From Promethearchaeota archaeon (GTDB taxonomy: Archaea; Asgardarchaeota; Lokiarchaeia; Sigynarchaeales; SOKP01), in contig JAUWDN010000119.1 of NCBI GenBank assembly GCA_030608765.1, positions 1-5,096 on the forward strand: DNA of 5,096 bases, read 5' to 3'. The translations under genes and the position numbers were made by a program. The notes beneath the pieces were generated by a model. The model saw only the letters and a list, made by a program, of their open reading frames with translations. It was not told the DNA's origin and made no database searches. How positions within the stretch are numbered: position 1 is the stretch's first letter; every line of letters begins with the position of its first letter. This document shows positions 1 to 4,910 of the stretch, piece by piece.

Positions 1-55
1 TGGGTTCGCTTTTTTTGCTACTTTAACATATCTTTCCCGAAATATTAAAAGATAG
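1..55 (+). CDS. Possible 3' end of a membrane-protein gene (partial, cut by window edge)
   Basis: Reading from base 2, an open frame of 17 codons runs to a TAG at 53-55. It gives a hydrophobic stretch (GFAFFATLTYLS) followed by a basic tail (RNIKR), which is what the end of a last transmembrane helix looks like. The first bases are less AT-rich than the spacer that follows. The stretch is very short and another frame also stays open to base 48, so this could be chance. No family can be named. Sequence left of the window would decide it. Confidence 0.2.
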   Translation, partial: GFAFFATLTYLSRNIKR

Positions 56-130
56 AGATTAAATATCTCAAATAAGCCTCGTTATTTATTTTTAGACTTC
101 GAAATTGGATAATCTTTTATTCAAGTGGTC

Positions 131-138
131 TTAAATAT
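131..138 (+). promoter_or_regulatory. Candidate TATA box for the DUF6125-like / methyltransferase unit
   Basis: TTAAATAT lies about 45 bp upstream of the ATG at 180. With the usual archaeal spacing of about 25 bp from box to start site, transcription would begin near 160 and leave a leader of about 20 nt. No Shine-Dalgarno match precedes the ATG. The surroundings are AT-rich, so the exact box is uncertain. Confidence 0.4.
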
Positions 139-179
139 TAAGTAAATAGGAATTAATTATAAGAAAATATTGTATTGAT

Positions 180-692
180 ATGACTTTATTTGATCAACTC
201 AATAAGCGTCAATTAAAAGAACTTCTCGTTAAGTGTTGGATGACCCATGACGGTTCGTGGTTTTATAACTGCGTTAAGGAATTTGGTATTGAGACCGCAA
301 ACAAATTAAATAAAGCCGCAATTAGATCACTTTCTCCAATTGAAGTCCAAAGAGTTCAGAAAGCTTTAGGTGTAGAAAAAGCCAACATAAAAACCTTTGA
401 ACAACTAAAAACATTTATTAGCAACGGGTTTTCAATATTAAAAGGGGATTTTATGAATTTTAACTACACTTTTCCTAGACATAATGTCCTGCATTGGGAA
501 ATGGGAAGATGTTTCGCTTATGAGGGAATGAAAAGGATTGGAATAAAGGAAAAATATGAATGTGGTCTTATATATCGCCTTGGTTGTTGGTTAGATGTAT
601 TAGGAGTCAAATTTAAACTTGAACCTGAAATTAATGAGTGTTTATTACATTCTCAAGAAAAATGCGTCGGAGATATGATATTTAACTTTTAA
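180..692 (+). CDS. DUF6125-like protein (ATC-hydrolase-like family), function unknown
   Basis: This is a complete 170-residue soluble protein with no signal peptide or membrane segment. The N-terminal half, with W20, the run MTHDGSWFYNCVKEFGIETA (21-40) and the N-K-L-N-K-A-A-I-R-S stretch (41-50), fits my recollection of the DUF6125 family. That family is frequent in archaea and anaerobic bacteria and is sometimes labelled L-2-amino-thiazoline-4-carboxylate hydrolase-like. No activity is established that could safely be transferred. The second half is rich in cysteine (C111, C128, C136, C154, C162) and has H101 and H105. These could bind a metal or a cofactor, but no standard metal motif is formed. 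It is the first gene of a likely two-gene unit: the next gene starts 21 bp after its stop. The start at 180 is the first ATG and places the conserved helix normally. The coding assignment is strong; the family name is moderate. Confidence 0.8.
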   Translation: MTLFDQLNKRQLKELLVKCWMTHDGSWFYNCVKEFGIETANKLNKAAIRSLSPIEVQRVQKALGVEKANIKTFEQLKTFISNGFSILKGDFMNFNYTFPRHNVLHWEMGRCFAYEGMKRIGIKEKYECGLIYRLGCWLDVLGVKFKLEPEINECLLHSQEKCVGDMIFNF

Positions 693-698
693 GACTAT

Positions 699-705
699 GA
701 GAGGA
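699..705 (+). promoter_or_regulatory. Shine-Dalgarno site of the methyltransferase gene
   Basis: GAGAGGA ends 8 nt before the ATG at 714, in the 21-bp gap after the DUF6125-like gene. It is the clearest ribosome-binding site in the window. It supports that start and translation as an internal gene of a shared transcript. Confidence 0.6.
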
Positions 706-713
706 TTATAAAA

Positions 714-1340
714 ATGGTTCTGTGGTTCATTTTTTCCGTTTTAGGTATGTGCTTTATGGTTCCACTTCATTTTTTATCCGTCGAGCATCTAAAATTTCAA
801 AAAAAATATGGAGCGGATAAAGGGAATAAAATAACCGGGATACTCGGGCTTACCTCAGGATGGGGGTTTTTTATATTTTGGTTTGGAATCTGGATATCCC
901 CTCAGCCTCGATTACTAATTCCCTTTATGCAAAATCCCAGTTTCATTATCCCAATTATTAACTTTTCAATACCAATATTTCATCTAATAATCTCTATTCC
1001 TTTTATTCTAATAGGCGCTTGGTTTGGAATTGGGAGCGTAAAACAAACTTCCCTTAAAGTAGCAGAAACGCACAGAACAGAAAGGATCGTTTCCATTAAC
1101 ATATATTCTTTAATTAGACACCCCCAATACTTTGGTGGGGTGTTGGCTCATATTGGAATTTCGTTTCTACTTTCTGCGTTATTCTCTTTAATTTTTACAC
1201 CTTTAGTGATTCTACTAAATATTTTAGTCGCTTGGAAAGAAGAACAAGAGTTAATTAAAGAATTTGGTGAAGATTACGAGACCTATAAGGAAAAAGTCCC
1301 GATGTTCTTTCCAAAATTAAAAAAACGAAAAAAAAATTAG
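714..1340 (+). CDS. Integral membrane methyltransferase, isoprenylcysteine carboxyl methyltransferase / phospholipid methyltransferase-like family
   Basis: A 208-residue membrane protein with hydrophobic segments near residues 1-20, 42-62, 76-106 and 140-172. The C-terminal part carries the signature of the ICMT/PEMT/isoprenoid methyltransferase fold: RHPQY at 135-139, then a helical hairpin, then EE at 176-177, FG at 184-185, a Y-x-x-Y pair (188, 191) and VPMFFP (195-200). In the family, the His-Pro and Glu-Glu region forms the S-adenosylmethionine site that opens to the membrane. The expected role is methyl transfer to a lipid or lipid-linked substrate. The sequence does not say which: prenyl-cysteine ends, polar lipid heads and small hydrophobic compounds are all known in relatives. 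It lies 21 bp behind the DUF6125-like gene and is probably co-transcribed. Its last codons encode a lysine-rich tail (KLKKRKKN), and the A-runs there double as a T-tract on the other strand. The superfamily call is firm; the substrate is unknown. Confidence 0.88.
   Translation: MVLWFIFSVLGMCFMVPLHFLSVEHLKFQKKYGADKGNKITGILGLTSGWGFFIFWFGIWISPQPRLLIPFMQNPSFIIPIINFSIPIFHLIISIPFILIGAWFGIGSVKQTSLKVAETHRTERIVSINIYSLIRHPQYFGGVLAHIGISFLLSALFSLIFTPLVILLNILVAWKEEQELIKEFGEDYETYKEKVPMFFPKLKKRKKN
1319..1336 (-). terminator. T-tract terminator for the EFR1 gene, inside the end of the convergent gene
   Basis: Read on the minus strand, runs of nine T (1336-1328) and seven T (1325-1319) lie 13-32 bp past the EFR1 stop. 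Such oligo-T tracts without a hairpin terminate archaeal RNA polymerase. On the plus strand the same bases encode the lysine tail of the methyltransferase. That gene itself has only a five-T run (1353-1357) in this position. Confidence 0.55.
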
Positions 1341-1348
1341 AGAGATAG

Positions 1349-2140
1349 TTAATTTTTCTGGTTGATTATATCTTTAATTGTTATTTCGGGGTGGTGATAC
1401 CTCTGTGTTTTTAACGTTTTATCACCAAATTGAATACATTTTTCAGGGCAAAAATTAATACAAGCTAAACATTGCTGGCATTTATGTTGCCATTGAGGAA
1501 TACCCTCTTCAAGTGTAATATTATTTACCGGACATACTTTTACACATATTCCGCAACTGGTACATGTATCTTCGGCGTAGAAGGATTTGTCATAACCATA
1601 AACATTATCTCGAAAGTTTTTATTAAATTTTTCGCTCTTAATTCTACGTTTCTCAAAAAAGGCTTTCCCCAGATTATTTTCATTCTTCCCAACGGTTTTA
1701 TAGATAGTTTCAATATTTTTAATAGCTTCTTCAAAAAACTCTTTCTGGCGTGCTTCTGAGTGAATATCATAACCTATGATATAGTTGTTAGGCATTTTAA
1801 TATAAAATCCAGCACTTAACTCTTTTGATTTCGCATTTAAAATTGTCTCTATTTGCAGTAAGGGTGTGCTGTTGATATCTCCAGCATTTGTTACGGCAGC
1901 AAAGAAATAATTGGACTTAGTGAGTTCAATCTTGTTTAAGAAATCATAGACTATTTTAGGTAATCCCGCGTAATACAGAGGAAAAACAAATCCCACTTTT
2001 TCAGTTGACGAAGCAAGGTGATCATCCTCCCAAACTTTAGCAATCGGTATAAGTTCACATTCTTCTAACTTCTCCGAAAGACTCTTGGCAATTTTCAACG
2101 AATTACCTGTTCCAGTAAAGTAGTAAATTGTTGTTTTCAT
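1349..2140 (-). CDS. EFR1-family flavodoxin-ferredoxin fusion, 2x[4Fe-4S] electron carrier
   Basis: A complete 263-residue cytosolic protein. The N-terminal flavodoxin-like domain opens with the FMN phosphate loop FTGTGNS (8-14). FPLYYAGLP (53-61) and MPNNYIIGY (116-124) are typical of the EFR1 type. The C-terminal ferredoxin domain has two full cluster motifs: C193-x2-C196-x2-C199-x3-C203-P, and C221-x2-C224-x2-C227-x3-C231-P. It should therefore hold FMN and two [4Fe-4S] clusters and pass electrons between a donor and an unidentified partner. Members are frequent in anaerobes and their physiological partners are mostly unknown. It lies 61 bp downstream of the rhodanese gene on the same strand. 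It also has its own promoter-like element exactly where a leaderless transcript would need it, so it may be expressed both ways. C235, just after the second motif, is an extra cysteine. The family call is firm. Confidence 0.95.
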   Translation of the reverse strand: MKTTIYYFTGTGNSLKIAKSLSEKLEECELIPIAKVWEDDHLASSTEKVGFVFPLYYAGLPKIVYDFLNKIELTKSNYFFAAVTNAGDINSTPLLQIETILNAKSKELSAGFYIKMPNNYIIGYDIHSEARQKEFFEEAIKNIETIYKTVGKNENNLGKAFFEKRRIKSEKFNKNFRDNVYGYDKSFYAEDTCTSCGICVKVCPVNNITLEEGIPQWQHKCQQCLACINFCPEKCIQFGDKTLKTQRYHHPEITIKDIINQKN

Positions 2141-2160
2141 ATATCATCAAGATTTTTTAG

Positions 2161-2170
2161 TTTTATAAGC
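2161..2170 (-). promoter_or_regulatory. TATA-type promoter of the EFR1 gene, placed for a leaderless transcript
   Basis: On the minus strand the sequence reads AATAAAGCTTATAAAAC. The box TTATAAAA (2168-2161) is centred about 24-25 bp before the ATG, so the start site should fall on or next to the start codon. A purine-rich AAAG precedes it in BRE position. There is no Shine-Dalgarno site, which agrees with a leaderless mRNA. Confidence 0.55.
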
Positions 2171-2201
2171 TTTATTAATGGTGAGTTTGAAATAGTTAGT
2201 A

Positions 2202-2768
2202 TTAATAGGTCTTCACTACTTTTCCTCTCTTTTTAGAAAAGAGTACTAGTATAAAGGTCATTCCTATTAGAGAAACTAGAAATACCGGTAAAAGAAAATC
2301 AATACTTTCTTCATCCTCGTTTACCCAATAATCGTATCCCGCCCCTACCCATGTATCAATTCCTCCCAACATATTATATATCTTTGAAAAGTTATTAGCT
2401 ACTAAGATATAACTTGCTTGTAGGCTTCTACTTCCACTCCTACAATATACGACTATCTCTGTATCATTATAGGATGCGAGTTCAGACAACCTTCCTTCGA
2501 GCCCGACAAGTGGGATCAGAGTGGCATTATATAAGTGCTTCGCGTTATATTCCTCTACGGTTCTTACATCTAAGACAAGCAGATCAGGATATGCTGTGTT
2601 GTTATTTATCATATCGTTCGCTACATGAACTGAAATATCAGTTCTTACTGGATCAGCTGCTATCCCGGATGAAGCAATATTAAAAAATTGGATCAAAAGC
2701 AGTGAAATTACTATTATATATAGAGTATTTCTACTCCTCTTATTTTTCTTAAATTTTGTTTTCAACAT
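2202..2768 (-). CDS. Exported, membrane-anchored single-domain rhodanese (sulfurtransferase-like)
   Basis: A 188-residue protein with a basic N-terminus (KTKFKKNKRSR) and a hydrophobic signal or anchor helix (about 15-36, ending SSGIAADP). One rhodanese domain follows (about 42-148), then a second helix (157-177) and a basic end (KKRGK). Domain marks are LDVRTVEEY (66-74), the active-site loop CRSGSR (109-114) with catalytic C109, and the closing GGIDTW (135-140). The six-residue loop is the sulfur-transferring type, so the persulfide-forming cysteine is intact. With both ends membrane-like, the domain should face outside the cell, either bound by two helices or processed and held by the C-terminal helix. 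Exported rhodaneses of this layout occur in prokaryotes, but their sulfur donors and acceptors are not known. It is divergent from the SOR-like surface gene and upstream of EFR1 with no strong T-tract between. The ATG at 2768 lies in a perfect palindrome. Confidence 0.93.
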   Translation of the reverse strand: MLKTKFKKNKRSRNTLYIIVISLLLIQFFNIASSGIAADPVRTDISVHVANDMINNNTAYPDLLVLDVRTVEEYNAKHLYNATLIPLVGLEGRLSELASYNDTEIVVYCRSGSRSLQASYILVANNFSKIYNMLGGIDTWVGAGYDYWVNEDEESIDFLLPVFLVSLIGMTFILVLFSKKRGKVVKTY

Positions 2769-2780
2769 AAGAATTCTTAT
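2767..2780. repeat. 14-bp perfect palindrome at the rhodanese start codon
   Basis: ATAAGAATTCTTAT is its own reverse complement (arms of 7, no spacer). It includes two bases of the rhodanese ATG. It is the first of three perfect dyads in this divergent region and may be an operator. Confidence 0.4.
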
Positions 2781-2789
2781 TTGATTTAC

Positions 2790-2804
2790 TAAAACTTAGT
2801 TTTA
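2790..2804. repeat. 15-bp perfect dyad in the rhodanese leader/promoter region
   Basis: TAAAACTTAGTTTTA has arms of 7 bp around a single central T. It lies between the rhodanese start and its likely TATA box, where a bound protein would block transcription. Confidence 0.4.
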
Positions 2805-2837
2805 ATTAGAATTTCCACTTTTTAATTTTTATTATTA

Positions 2838-2857
2838 TTTTATAAAAGCTTTTATTA
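2838..2857 (-). promoter_or_regulatory. Likely rhodanese promoter overlapping a 14-bp palindrome
   Basis: On the minus strand this reads AATAAAAGCTTTTATAAAA. The box TTATAAAA (2845-2838) would start transcription near 2816 and leave a leader of about 48 nt. It closely matches the EFR1 promoter AATAAAGCTTATAAAA. The bases 2842-2855 (ATAAAAGCTTTTAT) are a perfect palindrome that covers the box and its upstream flank. AT-richness makes the exact promoter uncertain. Confidence 0.4.
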
Positions 2858-2926
2858 TAGACCTATAACCTTGGATGTTCTAACATTTAAAATTATAAAG
2901 TAAACAGTTAAATACTAAATTATTAA

Positions 2927-2934
2927 ATTTATAA
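2927..2934 (+). promoter_or_regulatory. Candidate TATA box for the SOR-like surface protein
   Basis: ATTTATAA is centred about 50 bp before the ATG at 2980. The predicted start site near 2956 leaves a leader of about 24 nt before that ATG and would exclude the in-frame GTG at 2950. A second possible box (TTAAATAC, 2909-2916) would allow the GTG, so this supports the ATG without proving it. Confidence 0.35.
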
Positions 2935-2979
2935 CCATATTTCGCGTAAGTGAAGTTCATAACCAAAAACTTGATAAAA

Positions 2980-3447
2980 ATGCCTAAAAAAAAAATATAT
3001 TATTTTATATCGGTCTTCTTTATCGTACTATTAACCATAGCAAGCACAAATGTTAGAGCTCACCCACCGGATGAAATGACATTGGAATACAATTCAAACA
3101 CGAATGTTCTAAGTGTAACAATTATTCACGGGGTTGCTGATAACACTACCCATTTTGTAGTTTCAGTAGAAGTCAGAGTTAATGGATCTTTAGACCAGAT
3201 ACATCCATATACAAGCCAACCCGATTTGACTATTTTTACTTATGAATATACTGTAATAACCAATGACGGATCTACTATTCAGGTAACGGCAACATGCGTC
3301 GTAGGATGTGTTATAACAAGAACATTGGGGGGCTCAACTGAACCCAATGCAGGAGAAATTCCTGGATATATGGGATTATATCTAGTTCTAGTTGTTTCTG
3401 TGATTACTCTGCTGACATTAATTCGTAAAAAACTAAAAAGGGTATAA
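2980..3447 (+). CDS. Exported, C-terminally anchored protein with a putative superoxide-reductase-like (desulfoferrodoxin-like) beta domain
   Basis: A 155-residue protein counted from ATG 2980. An in-frame GTG at 2950 would add ten residues, but the ATG gives a compact signal peptide (MPKKK, then a hydrophobic core to about 22, ending TNVRA). The mature part starts HPPDEM. The exported domain (28-120) is beta-rich. The C-terminus has IPGY (127-130), a helix (131-148) and RKKLKR, resembling archaeal C-terminal sorting signals of the Loki type. The domain order H28-P-P, then H50-x7-H58-F-V, then a strand with VRVNG, then TATCVVGC (C106, C110) parallels superoxide reductase. There, HVP, HPM-HYI and CNxHG supply the iron ligands. 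The last histidine is absent here and C110 lies nearby. SoxZ-like or a generic immunoglobulin-like fold are alternatives. Reading as a secreted anchored protein is firm; the fold is inference from a by-eye match. The gene is divergent from the rhodanese and ends before a clear T-tract. Confidence 0.8.
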   Translation: MPKKKIYYFISVFFIVLLTIASTNVRAHPPDEMTLEYNSNTNVLSVTIIHGVADNTTHFVVSVEVRVNGSLDQIHPYTSQPDLTIFTYEYTVITNDGSTIQVTATCVVGCVITRTLGGSTEPNAGEIPGYMGLYLVLVVSVITLLTLIRKKLKRV

Positions 3448-3470
3448 ATAAAACCTAAAAATTAAAAATC

Positions 3471-3488
3471 TCTTTTTTTCTTTTATTT
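3471..3488 (+). terminator. T-tract terminator after the SOR-like gene
   Basis: TCTTTTTTTCTTTTATTT, with a run of seven T at 3473-3479, begins 23 bp after the stop codon. It follows an A-rich stretch that could pair only weakly with it. It is of the archaeal oligo-T type and probably separates this gene from the ZIP transporter. Confidence 0.55.
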
Positions 3489-3561
3489 AAAGGATTAACA
3501 CTTGATTTTTAAACAGCAAATTCATTTGATACGGATCCAAATTCCTTTTAAGTGCAGTCCC

Positions 3562-3578
3562 TTTAAATATATTTATAA
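3562..3578 (+). promoter_or_regulatory. Promoter of the ZIP transporter (two overlapping candidate TATA boxes)
   Basis: TTTAAATA (3562-3569) and ATTTATAA (3571-3578) lie 53-69 bp before the ATG. They predict transcription starts near 3591-3600 and a leader of 30-40 nt. A short imperfect dyad, ATTTG-N9-CAAAT (3524-3542), lies 20 bp upstream and could be a regulator site, but it is weak. Confidence 0.45.
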
Positions 3579-3630
3579 TAATTCCTTGAAGATAATTTAG
3601 TGAGTTAATTAATATTCGCAAAACTTAGAG

Positions 3631-4479
3631 ATGATGAATGTGGAAGTAGTATTAGGATTTTTCATGATAATTTTTATTGGTAGCTTAAGTTTAATCGGAG
3701 CAATTATGATTTCCATTAGAGAAAAAACTTTAGATAAAATTTTATTCATTTTAATAGCATTTGCTACTGGTACAATTCTTGCTTCGGCATTATTTGACTT
3801 AATCCCAGAATCTCTTCATCACCTTGAAGAATTAAACGCAGAAGGTGCTGCAATCGGCGAAAGTTCTTTATTTATCTTTGTCATTTTTGGTTTTGTGATG
3901 TTTTTTATTATTGAACGATTCATTTATTGGTTTCATGGGCATGCTCACGAAAAAGACGATCAGCTAGTTTGTTATGCTGGTATGGATGATGGGGATGGAA
4001 TATCGCTTAAAAAGGGAAATAAAATAAAAAATTTTGCGCTTCTTAATTTAATTGGTGATGGCCTCCACAATTTTTTAGATGGGGTAATCATAATGGTTGC
4101 ATTTATGAGTGGAACTAGAAATGGCGTAATTGTGACACTAGCAGTTTTATTTCACGAATTTCCTCAAGAGATAGGCGATTTTGGAATTCTTATATATGGT
4201 GGTTTTTCAAAAAAGAAAGCTCTTTTCTTTAACTTTCTCAGTGGAATGGTAGCCTTATTTGGAGGTTTATTGGCATTAGTATTGTCAGATGTATTAGAAT
4301 TGTTTAACTTCTTTTTCTTAGCTTTTTCTGGTGGAGGGTTCTTATATATAGCCAGTGCTGAGCTAATGCCCGAGTTATTAAAACAGGAAGATTTAAAGAA
4401 ATCGATAATACAGGCATTAATCTTTTTAAGTGGGTTAATCTTAATAATGTCTTTAGTATTAATGCTGCCACATGAATAA
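3631..4479 (+). CDS. ZIP-family divalent metal (zinc/iron) transporter
   Basis: A complete 282-residue membrane protein with about eight hydrophobic segments (near 5-27, 35-57, 78-100, 134-158, 164-188, 195-218, 224-242 and 257-278), the standard ZIP number. The binuclear metal site is present. TM4 carries GDGLHNFLDG (142-151), with H146, N147 and D150. TM5 carries HEFPQEIGDFG (175-185), with H175, E176, Q179 and E180. The loop after TM3 has a small histidine cluster (FHGHAHEK, 101-108) followed by acidic residues and C114, a usual metal-sensing or delivery loop. The TM2 end has D56 and E60 before a His-His pair (63-64). The family moves Zn2+, Fe2+, Mn2+ or similar into the cytosol; residues visible here do not fix the metal. 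Two consecutive ATGs (3631, 3634) start it, and no ribosome site separates them. It is a single-gene unit between T-tracts. It could supply metal to the neighbouring redox proteins, but nothing beyond position shows that. Confidence 0.96.
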   Translation: MMNVEVVLGFFMIIFIGSLSLIGAIMISIREKTLDKILFILIAFATGTILASALFDLIPESLHHLEELNAEGAAIGESSLFIFVIFGFVMFFIIERFIYWFHGHAHEKDDQLVCYAGMDDGDGISLKKGNKIKNFALLNLIGDGLHNFLDGVIIMVAFMSGTRNGVIVTLAVLFHEFPQEIGDFGILIYGGFSKKKALFFNFLSGMVALFGGLLALVLSDVLELFNFFFLAFSGGGFLYIASAELMPELLKQEDLKKSIIQALIFLSGLILIMSLVLMLPHE

Positions 4480-4495
4480 TTAAATTATAAAGAAT

Positions 4496-4505
4496 AAAAA
4501 AAAAA
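4496..4505 (-). terminator. T10 tract, terminator for the minus-strand small gene
   Basis: Ten A on the plus strand read as ten T on the minus strand, beginning 13 bp past the stop codon of the small basic frame. It is where a terminator would be expected if that frame is a real gene, and so is mild support for it. Confidence 0.4.
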
Positions 4506-4515
4506 TAATTCTCTA

Positions 4516-4530
4516 TTTTTACTTTTTTTT
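4516..4530 (+). terminator. T-tract terminator for the ZIP transporter
   Basis: TTTTTACTTTTTTTT (runs of five and eight T) starts 36 bp after the ZIP stop. It overlaps the last codons (IIKKK) of the minus-strand small frame. Confidence 0.5.
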
Positions 4531-4704
4531 GATAATATAAGGAAACCTATCAGAGTATTCGAAAAACTCTGGATAATTAAGTTTCCACCCTCGAGACTTA
4601 AGGATTTTTTTCCTGAGTTTTTGTTTATTGAGAACTTTTCTACTAATCCTGTTTCGAGGATATTTCCTCTTCTTTTTTCTGTGCCTTTGATATATTATTG
4701 ACAT
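4519..4704 (-). CDS. Possible small, very basic protein of unknown function (61 residues)
   Basis: An ATG-started frame of 61 codons. The first two thirds are dense in Lys and Arg (RHRKKKRKYPRNR at 7-19, then KVLNKQKLRKKILKSR). They are followed by a less charged, aromatic end (GWKLNYPEFFEYSDRFPYII, then KKK). The composition suggests nucleic-acid or ribosome binding, but no family is recognised. In favour: it fills an otherwise empty stretch, uses varied codons including CCT, CGA, TGG and GGG, has a T10 terminator-like tract beyond its stop, and a TATA-like TATTAAAA (4752-4745) about 44 bp before its start. Against: it is short, AT-rich strands readily give Lys-rich frames, and its only Shine-Dalgarno match is 24 nt away and better placed for a four-codon frame just upstream. 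Confidence 0.35.
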   Translation of the reverse strand: MSIIYQRHRKKKRKYPRNRISRKVLNKQKLRKKILKSRGWKLNYPEFFEYSDRFPYIIKKK

Positions 4705-4910
4705 GCTAATCCGTCATATCGAATTAGCCACCTCATCAATTAGGTTTTAATACATTTCTTATTCAATCAAATAATAAATTATATTAATAGAGCGTTAAGA
4801 TTTATGTATTAATAATAAAATAGCGATCTTTCTATTTAAACCTTTCCTTCGCACAAGATATCTATATGAACATAAATATCACTAAGGAAATCTCTTTATT
4901 TAAATAGTTG

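Noticed and set aside
55..69. GAGAT-TAAAT-ATCTC inverted repeat before the first gene
   Set aside because: The arms are only 5 bp in AT-rich DNA, about 60 bp upstream of the likely TATA box. Such dyads are expected often by chance.
1472..1759. Plus-strand open frame of 95 codons
   Set aside because: It lies wholly opposite the EFR1 gene, whose flavodoxin and ferredoxin motifs are unambiguous. Its translation is a Phe/Ile-rich antisense shadow with no motif.
1540..1770. Minus-strand open frame of 76 codons
   Set aside because: It is an alternative frame inside EFR1 on the same strand. The EFR1 frame is continuous through this region, so there is no need for a frameshift or second gene.
2414..2683. 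Plus-strand open frame of 89 codons
   Set aside because: It is antisense to the rhodanese domain, including its catalytic loop, and has no recognisable domain or start context.
2950..2979. GTG start ten codons upstream for the SOR-like protein
   Set aside because: It is possible, but the ATG at 2980 gives a normal short signal peptide and fits the nearest TATA box. The GTG has no ribosome site. Kept as an alternative only.
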